From Amphirosellinia nigrospora (Eukaryota > Ascomycota > Sordariomycetes > Xylariales > Xylariaceae): a DNA stretch of 64,000 nt. A program made the translations under genes and the position numbers. Position 1 is the first letter of the stretch. Each line of letters starts with the position of its first letter. The notes beneath the pieces are model-generated. The model was given only the letters and a program-made list of their open reading frames with translations. It made no database searches and had not been told where the DNA came from. Positions 48,252 to 58,930 of this stretch are shown piece after piece. The stretch spans positions 3,224,001 to 3,288,000 of the forward strand of contig SCHM01000002.1 of NCBI GenBank assembly GCA_004123355.1. Reading direction: 5' to 3'.

Positions 48252-51120
48252 ATAGTGTGTGCCTAAGCAGGTCAAGCAAGGTCAGATCATTCCATTCATC
48301 GTACTGTAGCTCGTGCTCGTTACGTCAATGTCGATAATAGTAGTAGCGTGCTTTTCGGGGACCTGACATACAGCTGTTTTTGTTTTTTGTCACCTTCTTC
48401 TCGGCTTCCGTCAATATTACCGGCCCTAATTAGGTAGCTCGTTCATGGCAACATCCATTACCCCATCGCCAGCAGCGCCGACCAGGAACCTCAGGACGGA
48501 ATCTTCCATGCATTTCATACATACAAGACCGTGGTACCCATGCTAGATGGTCTGAATCATGTGGGGATATACTGTTATTATTAGCTTTAGAAGCTAAATT
48601 ATACGAAAGTGTACAGTAGTGCGCGCGATTCTCCGCCGGTCGGTATCAAGTTCTGGCACTAACCGAGTTGCGGGGCGTCGCCCACGTTTTTCAATCGATG
48701 CCAACTTTTAGATAGATAAGATAAAATATTATTGCGATATGCGGACTGCATTGAGTTATGTTGTTTGGTTCTATTCAAGGCTGCTTCTGATGCGCTCCAG
48801 GTTGTAGATACCTATATGTAGGTCGGCAAGCTAAAATATACCTCGCTATTTTCCCGCTAAGTACCTACAATACGGATTCGAACACTACTAAGCTTTCAAA
48901 CCTGCCAAGAACTTGTCTTTTTTCCCATGCTTCCAATAAGTCCACTTCGAATAAGTCTATACCCTCGTTTGGTTTGGCTTTGCATGGCATTAGTGTAGCT
49001 CAAAGCGGAATATGAACTTGACTCTATGCGCGGGCTTATGACGGTCTGATTTATTTACTTGACGTGGGGCAAATCGCCGTACAGGTGCCGTGACTAACCC
49101 ATCGTCAAACGGGTCCAGTACATGGCAAATTCCATATCTATGAATTAATTCATGTGACATGTACTAAGACTCTTACATCGATACAAGATCAGGATATTAG
49201 GTGCGAAAAGGCCTCGGCATACTTGGCTTAATCCACGCATGCTTTATGCCGACCTAGTAGCTACATTTTGTCAAAATCCAATAAGCCTACCTATTACCTA
49301 GTATAAGAAGTACTGAAAGCAACATGGGTATTTTCGTGCCGGAGAATGTCAGACTATCATCAATTCCCTTGCCCTCTACTACTATTCTCCGGTGCGCTCC
49401 GGATCTAAAAATCATCTATCGGCTCCTTTTCGTCCCATGTTGATCGATTCACCTACATTACGGCGCTGTTTATTTTCGACCCCTGTGCGGGCAGGTTGCG
49501 GGGATGGCACCGCTTGGCGTCCCATTCCTTTGCGACGGTTGCAGCATAGGTTCTTAAGTACTGCACTACCTAAGTACCCTTTCTTGCGTGGCCACTAGCA
49601 CCAAGGAACCGTCAAGTGGAGCTCCGGCAGATCGCGAAAGGCTCCAGGAATAGCAGAGGTCCGTTCGATCACGCTAGATCATCTGAAGTCTGCTATATTT
49701 ACTGACCCGTTCCTTACTAGGGGCTAAATTACAAAACATGTCAAATACAAATCAAATAGCTAAGTATCCTATCCAGGGCGAACCTTGCGAGAGCTTTCAA
49801 CTTAGTCATGCACCTTGGGAATGAGGAGGCTGGCTCTGCCGCAGACTAGATATCGTGAACCTATTTTGTGGGTTACGGCCTTACTCGAAGGACAAAGAAA
49901 GGATCTCAATCGGATTAGTTTCAAAATCACGACTTCATTTACCCATCTACTAGCTAGTACACATGCTCTTCGCCGAGGCAGTCAACGGGAGCCTTGAACG
50001 TGGCGAGTTCCCGAGGTTCGGCGTTCCATCGGACGAAACCTGCCCGATTATAGGATTGCTGTCCTCGTGCGGGGCATATTTGCGGTTTCTGAAAGCTACC
50101 TACTTGAGAGGGAAAAGGGAAGAGGGGTGACAATAGAGGTGCAAGGTATAGTTAGGCATCGCTGGACATCGTAGATGTTTTCGAAACTCAGCCATGTTCG
50201 ATTTAACTGTCGCATCCCGTGTAGACTAGGTTTCAACACAGAAGCGCAACAATATGCATGTCGTCAATTTTGAGTTCCATGCGTCTCACACAGATTAAGG
50301 GTCCTTACATCGGATCCGACAGTCTGGTTCACTGGACCCCACGATGAATGGGTGATTGACACAAGAGACGCCGGAACATTGTTAATAACCGTGCCGTGCT
50401 TTTACCCGCTCGGGCTGTTGAAATAAAAAGCATCATGATATACAGCTTATTTTCATTTTGGGCGCGCACAAGAGAGGACTTTTCTGACTAGGCATCAAGT
50501 TGAACACCACTTTAGCTTACCGACGATTCAGGATTATCAACATAGCCCACATGGTCTTGTAGTAGGCGCTGTAAGAACCGAGCATAGCCTGGTAGTTAAA
50601 TATTGCGATACGGTTATATAATTATTGTATCTTTCTATTCTTAAAATATAGTATTCCGATCATCGCTGTCAATATCAAATTCAAAACGCCTCGAGAAGCT
50701 TGGACTAGCCCGTAGCAACCCAATATAAACCTGCTTTGCTGACGGGAGACTCGACCACAAAGGAAGGCCAGCACCCCTTGCTTCATGCATCGGCCACTTA
50801 GCTAGAGGAGGCGTCAATCAACGCTCCATGGCCCCCAAAAGCTATCTTCCAGCCCCCAATTTTGGGTGCCGCGGGTATCGGTGAAATTATTCCGGACGGC
50901 ATGCGATCAAGCTTCCACCGGGAAATCATCCTTCTCGAACTTCTCATCTTCAAACGATGATATATACTTTCCCAGTCAGTTATCCTCGTCTCGCACGATG
51001 ATCCCGGGTTCCGAAAGGATATAGTAGCGATACTGGGAACAGTTAGTGCCTTGTCAGCATAGTTGAGCTCGGAATCTAGTCGTACCAGATTCTCAATAGG
51101 TCCGTCTAGCATAGGAGTAG

Positions 51121-52469
51121 CTCGAGGGTTTTATTTCGGAGCAGGAGGTACACAAGGCTAAAACCGACACACCAGTCGAGATCTTCTCAAGATGATTACT
51201 AGCTACGATTAAGGATACGACAGATCAGTGTCCGGTAATGTTCTGGCGTATTAGGGCGGCTAGAAGCGAAATTGATGGACTCGATGACGAATTAAGAAAG
51301 GATTTAATAGCTTCAATCCGAAGCTATCATCGTATTGTACAGGCCATATCCATCAATCATCAATGTTCAACCACAGCTCATTCCAGATCCACCACGCTTC
51401 CGAGGCGAGGTTCGATGAGGCTTTGAGTCGCCTAAACCAGAGAGGTACAATCAGGGGCTACAGTTACCGAACCAGTTGGGACTTCTACTCCAGATAGTCT
51501 TATTAAGTCAGCAACAAGCAAAACTGTATGTATTGTGCTTTCTTGAGTAGTACGGCTCATGGCTAATTGCTTTAAGGCACCTAACCAAGCAAGATAATAT
51601 GGAGATGTAGCGAATTTACGCTTCCGTGATAATCGGGATACTGGAAGAGATTATATTAACTACCACAGGACTCAAGGGACGGTGAACGAAGGTGTGATAG
51701 GGTAGAGGACCGGCAAACTCTAGGATTCGTCGGCCGTCGGATCATCCTCAAATTTAGTCACCAACAAGATGAAACAGTTCGAGAATCATTGAGTTCCCTA
51801 GAATCTAAAGACCGCGGGTCACGTTTACCATCATGCGAAGAATAAATTCTCGTCTTCAGACTCAAAAATAAAGCGATGCAAATCGTAAACCGGCTAGACT
51901 ATTGGCCGTTCATATCGCCTGAAACCATTAATGGTTCAGCAGCTTCGGTGAGTGGGTGCTCATCCTCATATGACGGGACCTAGACTCGAAGGGCCTAGCT
52001 TCATAGCGGCCCAAGATAAGCCGGGAATTGGCCTCCCATAGCTGAGGAGGGTGAACGTGGCAAGGAAGTTGGTTGTGTTTACGAAGTGCTTCAAAGTAAT
52101 CCAACTAGCGTGTCAAACGAGTTGGTGTCGTCAACCAGAGCTGATCCCACTCACCCTAACAGACCAGAAAAGATACATTAGATCATTTCGTACAAGGACA
52201 TATAGAGACTGGGAATCGCGTATCTGATGCCAATTTACTTTCTGCACGAGCGTATAAACATATGATTACCGAGGGAAACATTACAGGCCAAGGGGCTGAT
52301 AGGTCGCCATCAGGAACCACTCCAAGCGAGCACGATATGGATGACAATCCGCCTTCAGAACCTCACAAAAGGAGATCGAAGGTGCTACGAGGTTTAATAT
52401 TTTGTTCAAAATGCAGAAATACCACTTATATGGTCTTGCGAGAAGGTGCGTATAACTGCCAAGGTCACT
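51121..52469 (+). pseudogene. Possible unrecognised gene or gene remnant
   Basis: I do not recognise this. Several adjoining plus-strand frames look protein-like and could be parts of one gene with introns and the single-base losses common in this window. At 51121-51360 one frame reads EQEVHKAKTDTPVEIF, an interrupting stop, then LLATIKDTTDQCPV and ARSEIDGLDDELRKDLIAS. At about 52045-52183 another frame reads GERGKEVGCVYEVLQSNP and TRADPTHPNRPEK. A single missing A near 52169 would join it to KDTLDHFVQGHIETGNRVSD and on to a 3' end with SKVLRGLIFCSKCRNTTYMV and YNCQGH. The Cys-x2-Cys plus Cys/His tail might bind zinc. Between these pieces the reading is uncertain, and more than one frame looks plausible. 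It may equally be a chance arrangement. The joins are inference. Confidence 0.3.
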
Positions 52470-54262
52470 AGAGATCCGGTGAAAGAAGAGACTCCGCCTT
52501 GTACTAACATCAAACAGCGACGGATAGGGATACGGCAACTGCGATGTGAAAATCGACTATGCTTGTGCTTACAGACAAACGCATAAAATAGTCTCAAGTA
52601 TGGAGGTAGCAAAGCTGCGTAATCCTAACATAGATTATCAATAGATTTTATGGGAGCGCCGCAACGAAGACTGGAAACCAAGAGCATACCATACATTAAG
52701 AACTTCATGCGCGAAGGACGCGAACATAAAATAGGGGAAACCCAACTATTGTAGCCGCTCGTGTGAGAGCCGCCCTCGTCACCCCCTTTCTATAGAAGTA
52801 GGTTCGAAGAAGGTTTCGTCCGGAACGAGACCAGTCTACATCTCCTAGAACGCAGTAGACTAGGCACTCCTGACCTATCAAAGCGATCCTGAGATAAAAA
52901 AAGCCGCGAGTTCAATACCCTAGTCAATTTGACAGGCACCGCTTGAACCCTTGATCAGTAGCAGAGAACTAGAATGCCGTCAAGCAACCCCTTCCAGAAT
53001 GGATGTCAACCTATATGAGAGAAATTTATAATGAGTATAAATTGCATCTGCGGCATACGATGAGGGGAACCTTACGCCTGACACGAGGTTCGAAGAATAT
53101 GTGAGGGAAAGAGGCACATCATCACATTTCCCGATGTTGAGGTTGGCAGAGCGGGAATTGAGAGAAAAAAAAAAAAAACCCGGGACAACGTAATAGCTCG
53201 CATACGCCAATTAAACACTAAAATCTCCTGTTAGAATACTAATGCGGGATGAGGCCGAGTAACATAAGGGTGACCCTTTTGCAATCCCGAACAACTTTCT
53301 ACTAACATGAGGGATTCTAGTCCAGCGGACCAGTTAGACTTAGATGCGGAGGTGCGTTGCGAGGTGACGAGAATGGGTAATCAACATTGAGATAATAAGC
53401 GTGTAATAGACAAATAGATGAATTTGATTAATATGCCTAAGCGGGACTTTCAGTTTGACACATTCCTCGGGCAATAAGGACGTGTCCAAGTAAGTATTTA
53501 TATTGTGTGGCGTGTGGAAGTAGCCGTGAACTTGTAAGGTCGGTATGCAAAACTAATGCTGTGGCTAGTGTCTGCTACCTTATGTATATTGCGCCACATG
53601 GAGATGAACACACAGGGGATGAATGAGTGTGTATTAACGACTCGACCAGCGAGTGCCCTAGCCAGTGACTAAAGTGTGTGGGAAGAAGGTAAGTCCAGAT
53701 GAGTGCCCTGAGCCCCAGCAATATGCCCTTATACCCTAGCGTCCGTTTGTAGACCCCACAGAGATGTACTACCTACAAGGTGGTATGGAATAGGTGGGGT
53801 ATCGCAGGTACCTTATAGCTAAGTAGGTACCTACAGCACGTCTTGTGCAGGGACCCATAGCTGCCTGTAGCTTCGCCTTTATCAATCCAATGCTGAGGCA
53901 GGTCTGGATTAGCTTCCATTTCACGACAATATATACTTACTTTTCTATCGATATGTAGGGCAAAAGTAACATGATATGAGCAGAGGTACACATACAGAGC
54001 ATTCATTACATGACGTTACTGGTGTGGTTCGAGCCAAAGCTACAGGAATTCGAACATCGCTTTGCACTGACAACACGGACCATTTCACAGACTGCTCGAG
54101 GTCTCGGGAGGGAGAGTTCTTGGGACCGTGATCCAACTGCACTCTGGCGAGTAATCCTCTTCGCAACACATCAGGTTATACATCCTGCTCTGGGCTTCTA
54201 CGCCTTCTACCGAGAGAAAATAAATACTGCGCGCGACAGCGCCTGAGGCGAGCTGTGACAAG
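52470..54262. other. Intergenic, no gene seen
   Basis: Upstream region of RAD3. It includes the palindrome TAGGTACCTA at 53824-53833 and a poly-A run near 53164. No supported gene. Confidence 0.45.
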
Positions 54263-56746
54263 ATGAAGTTCTTTATAGACGACCTCCCGGTGCTCTTTCC
54301 ATACCCTCGGATATACCCCGAGCAGTATGCTTATATGTGTGATCTCAAGAGGACCCTCGATGCAGGCAGCGGCGGCCACTGCGTCCTAGAGATGCCCTCG
54401 GGGACCGGGAAGACCGTCTCTTTGCTCTCCCTCATCGTCGCCTACCAGCAGCACTACCCGAGCACCGCAAACTCATCTACTGCTCTCGAACCATGTCCGA
54501 GATCGAGAAAGCCTTGGCCGAACTGAAGGCTCTGATGAAGTTCCGCGCTGACGAGTTGGGTCACGTCGAAGAATTCCGTGGCCTCGGTCTGACTAGCCGG
54601 AAGAACCTCTGCCTCCACCCTTCCGTCAAGAGGGAGAAGAGCGGTGCCATCGTCGATGCACGCTGCAGGAGCTTGACGGCCGGTTTCGTCAGGGAAAAGA
54701 AGGGCAAGGGTGAGGATGTCGAAACCTGCATTTACCATGACAATCTTGATCTACTCGAGGCCCACAACCTTGTCCCCAATGGGGTGTGGACGCTCGACGG
54801 CCTCTTGCGATATGGAGAACAGCACAAGCAGTGTCCTTACTTCACTGCGAGGCGTATGGTAAGTCCTGATGATTTGGGCTGGTGCTCGGCCAGAATACAA
54901 CCACTGGACATGTCAAGCTCATTCGTTGAATTATATATAGATGCAGTATTGCAACGTCATCATCTACTCATATCACTACCTACTAGATCCTAAGATCGCC
55001 GAGCGCGTCTCAAAGGAATTTTCAAAGGACTGCATCGTCGTTTTTGACGAAGCCCACAATATCGACAATGTATGCATCGAATCACTGAGTACCGACATTA
55101 CTGAGGATTCACTGCGGAAAGCCACCAGGGGGGCGGTCAATCTAGAGCGCAAAATTGCTGAGATGAAGGAGACGGATAGGGAGCAACTGGAGAACGAATA
55201 CCAGAAGCTTGTCGAGGGCCTTCGCGACGCCGATGAGGCTCGTCAGGAGGATGCCTTCATGGCGAACCCAGCCTTACCCGACGACTTACTCAAGGAAGCC
55301 GTGCCCGGCAATATTCGAAGGGCCGAACACTTCACGGCTTTTCTAAAGAGATTTATAGAGTACCTTAAAACACGTATGAAGGTCCGGCAGGTCATCTCGG
55401 AGACACCGCCGTCATTTTTGTCTCACTTGAAGGAACATACCTTCATCGAGAAGAAACCTCTGCGATTCTGCGCTGAGAGACTAACGTCGCTCGTAAGGAC
55501 GCTTGAGCTCACCAACATTGAAGATTATCAGCCACTACAAGAAGTCGCAACATTCGCCACCCTAGTAGCCACATACGAGAAGGGGTTTTTACTCATTCTC
55601 GAGCCCTTCGAATCAGATACAGCCGAGGTTCCCAACCCGGTCCTTCATTTCACTTGCCTTGATGCGGCTATCGCTATTAAACCTGTGTTTGATCGATTCA
55701 GCTCCGTTATTATCACCTCCGGCACTATGTCGCCGCTAGAAATGTATCCTAAGATGCTCGGCTTTTCAACAGTTGTGCAGGAGTCGTACACCATGACACT
55801 GGCGAGACGGTCATTCTTACCCATGATCGTTACCCGCGGCAGTGACCAAGCACCGGTTTCGACTAGTTTCCAAGTCCGGAATGAACCTAGTGTGGTTCGC
55901 AACTATGGCAACCTCTTAACCGAGTTTGCCAGAGTCACGCCTGATGGCTTGGTTGTCTTCTTCCCCTCTTATCTATACATGGAGTCTATCATCAGCATGT
56001 GGCAAGGCATGGGGATTCTGGATGAAGTCTGGAAATACAAGTTGATCCTGGTCGAAACGCCCGACGCACAAGAGACTTCGCTCGCACTGGAAACGTACCG
56101 TACCGCATGCTGCAACGGGAGAGGCGCCGTCTTGCTATGTGTCGCTCGTGGAAAGGTCTCGGAAGGTATTGATTTCGACCATCAGTACGGCCGAACAGTG
56201 TTGTGTATTGGCGTTCCATTCCAATACACGGAATCTCGTATCCTCAAAGCGAGACTCGAGTTTCTGCGGGAGACGTACCGCATTCGCGAAAACGACTTCC
56301 TGTCTTTCGACGCCATGCGGCACGCCGCGCAATGTCTAGGTCGTGTGCTGAGAGGCAAGGACGACTACGGAATCATGGTTCTTGCAGATCGGCGGTTCCA
56401 GAAAAAGCGACCACAATTGCCCAAGTGGATCAACCAGGCCATGTTAGACGTGGACAGCAACCTCAGCACCGATATGGCCATCATCACAGCGCAGCGTTTC
56501 CTGAGGGATATGGCGCGACCGTTCAAGTCGAAGGACCAGGACGGCATCAGCATGTGGAGCTTGCAAGATCTCAAGGCTCATCAGCAGAAGGTAGATGAGG
56601 AGAAGATCAAGGAGCTGCAGAACCAGGGCGATGACGCGTTGATAGAAGCACTCCGGAAAGCCCAGGCACAGCAAGCCTACGACGACGACTATGATATGGA
56701 CGATGATGATCTCGATGAGGGGATGATGCGGCTCGACGGTGCCTAG
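54263..56746 (+). CDS. RAD3: TFIIH 5'-3' DNA helicase Rad3/XPD
   Basis: Rad3/XPD is the iron-sulfur superfamily-2 helicase of TFIIH. It opens DNA around lesions in nucleotide-excision repair and is structural in transcription initiation. It starts [20 protein letters not shown]. Walker A is [16 protein letters not shown]; the four Fe-S cysteines lie in [22 protein letters not shown] and [11 protein letters not shown]. The DEAH box is [13 protein letters not shown]. Motif III-like [20 protein letters not shown] and motif [16 protein letters not shown] are intact. An 82-bp intron (54859-54940) separates ARRM from [17 protein letters not shown]. One frame slip near 54466 fits CCCC to CCC. The acidic C-terminus ([13 protein letters not shown]) is usual. 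Length is about 800 residues, normal. It is tail-to-tail with PRP3, with 229 bp between stops. Confidence 0.95.
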
Positions 56747-56975
56747 TTGCGTTTACAATGTTCGATCTAATAATATCTATCGGAACGTGTGGGGACGCAG
56801 AAGAGGAGTAAAACATAATAATGAAGGCGTTTGGAGTAGGGGCAAGCTTTCATCCACCAGACAGGGAACAAAACAAGAATCACTCTTTGATATTTAGGAA
56901 GGATGGAAGTCATCGTAAACTTTATCATAGACCACGAAAGAGCGAGTCAGATAATATCTGTCTATGTTATCGTAA

Positions 56976-58544
56976 TTATGTAGAGGATTTGGCCATGTTC
57001 CAGAAACTTTCTAGTTTGGCCCTCGACAATAGCTGCCGAGCCTCGGCGTCTGTCTCGCACACACGCGACTTAAACCCATGGAAGGCCCGCGACTTCACCT
57101 CACCCTCAAATAGTAATTGACACTTGTTCAGTGCCAGGTCCTTCAGCTCTCCTTTTTCATCCTCGGCCTTTAACCAATCTCTCGTGCCGTCGTTCTGGGC
57201 TGTCCGGTCTCTCGGCGGGGCGTTCTCCGTCCAGTCGATCCGATTGAGCATCAGCTTCTTGTATTGCTTGATGCTGTGCTCGCCGCCCTCGACTATAATT
57301 AGGTTCTGTTTGGGGTGCATGATGACCAGACCCTTGAGGTCGTGCTGCTCGGCATTTTTGCTGATCTTGAACCGGTGCTGCCCGTTAGCTAGGCTGTTGA
57401 CCTTGAAGGCAAGTGTGTGCACGCCCTTAGCCAGGTCCTTCTCTTGGTTCCTCGCTAGTTTCTCGTGCCGCTGCTCTTGGGTCAGCTTTCGCTCATCGTT
57501 GGCCTCCATGTGCTTCGCGTGTCGGTCGGCAATCTCGCGATTCACTCTGGCTTCGACAGCCGTGGGATCCTTGACGGCCTCCTCTCCTAGTACGCGCATA
57601 AGGTTTCCCTTTTTTATCTTTGGCGGTGGTGCGGGAACCAGGCCCACTATGCGAGGTCATGTTAGTAGGCACAGAATGTGGAAGGCCGAGGGCTTGCAGG
57701 ATACACAAGAAAACCAGAGTATGTAGGGTCGGAAAGCTGCAATTATAGTGATAAGGCACTTACGGCGAATCTTAGCCTGCTCTTCCTTCAAATCAGCCAT
57801 ACGGCGCTGCCTGCGTAGCTTGGCCTGCTCGTTCGAGGTCAAGTACATGGGTTTCGGCGCCGGGATGTGTTTGTCTTGGGGCGGTTCAATAGCCACGGGT
57901 GTTGAATGTAGCTCGTGATAATGGTGTCCTCGGTGTCTATCTTGAGCGCGGCGGGGCTATCGATGTTCTCGTAGTTGTTCCCGTTGACAAGGCCTTCGTC
58001 CCACCACTCGATGTCGGGAGGGGCTTCGACGACAAAGTTCTTCTCGACGTCGATATCCTCATCTATGCCGGCCTTACGGGTCTGGGCGGCGATCTTCTTT
58101 TGAGGGCCTCGAGCGCGGCCTGGCGACGCAGGGCATTCGCTTGTTGGATGTATTTGCCCTTCTGGTTAAAGATGAGCTGGCGGGTCTGTCGTGGTTTGGC
58201 CGTGGGCGCGCCGAGGCTGGCGTCGTAGTATGGGTTGCTCTTGATCTCCTCAGCAGAAGGGCCGGCCAGATCGAGAGCCTTCTTGGGCTGGGCGGCGGAG
58301 GAGGGTTTGGAGGCAGATCTCGAATCGGCGGATTTGGAGCTCGGCTTCCACTGGCTAAGATCCTCGAGGGCGGGATGAAGGCCGACATTCAAGCCCCCCT
58401 TGGCCTTGCTGGACCCGATGGCGGCCGAGACGCGGGCCTTGAGAGCGGCGAGCTTGGCTGCCTTGTCCACAGCCGTCTCGGGTTTTTGAATACGAGATGC
58501 GCCATCGTTGCGGGACCGAGCCCGGGAGAAGCGCGTCGGTCCAT
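56976..58544 (-). CDS. PRP3: U4/U6 snRNP splicing factor Prp3
   Basis: Prp3 is a U4/U6 di-snRNP protein needed for tri-snRNP assembly and pre-mRNA splicing. The C-terminal domain binds the U6 3' end and U4/U6 stem II and is clear: LIIVEGGEHSIKQYKKLMLN, RIDWTENAPPRD and ALNKCQLLFEGEVKSRAFHG. The central part has SNPYYDASLGAP and DIEWWDEGLVNGNNYENID, also typical. A 117-bp intron (57763-57647, GTAAGT donor, CTAAC branch) joins KIR to LGLVPAPPPKIKKGN. The frame slips near 58099 (AAAAA to AAAA) and 57893 (CCCC to CCC). The 5' end is uncertain: the coding frame reads back through RHGPTRFSRARSRNDGASR without an ATG, and the nearest ATG (58544) is in another frame, so a missed base or an upstream exon is likely. 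It is divergent from RPA190 with under 400 bp between starts. Confidence 0.88.
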
Positions 58545-58930
58545 GGCGCGATGCCCGTCGAGCTAGAAGAGAGGGGGTCTAATCTAATTGATGGGTGGAA
58601 GATGAGGTCTTTCGTAAACGTCGTATGTAGAGCGCCGAATAAACTATTCTAAGTAGATGATGGGATTAGAGGTATCTCTGACCCGGTAATCGAATAGTCC
58701 AGTGGACCCGATGTGGGGAAACGCTAGTCCATGTCAGTCCTAGTCTTATTTCTGCCGTCGTACGCCGCCAAAAAGTCGAGCTTCAATTTTCCGCGGGTCG
58801 ATAAGTCCAACCACCCCCACTACCCAGCCATTCCCAGTCGCTGCTGGAGTCCAGTCTTGCTGTCGAAGCTGATCCGTCTCATTCCTGTCGCAGTCCTCAC
58901 ACGAGGGTTGCCAGCGCAGCATCCGACATC
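58545..58930. promoter_or_regulatory. Short divergent promoter PRP3 / RPA190
   Basis: About 390 bp between two divergent housekeeping genes. Pyrimidine-rich stretches precede the RPA190 start. It may still contain the first codons of PRP3. Confidence 0.4.

Larger units (their letters stand above)
46968..51100. other. Gene-free stretch upstream of the zinc-finger gene
   Basis: No supported gene. It contains a CACTA pentanucleotide run (47413-47444), an ACCTGA hexamer run (48228-48251) and AGGTA-type motifs near 47805-47835. A minus-strand frame at 50798-51112 has an ordinary amino-acid mix but no recognised motif. Confidence 0.45.

Noticed and set aside
50798-51112. A minus-strand gene of 104 codons
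   Set aside because: No recognisable domain, and the opposite strand looks equally protein-like, so the frame alone is weak evidence.
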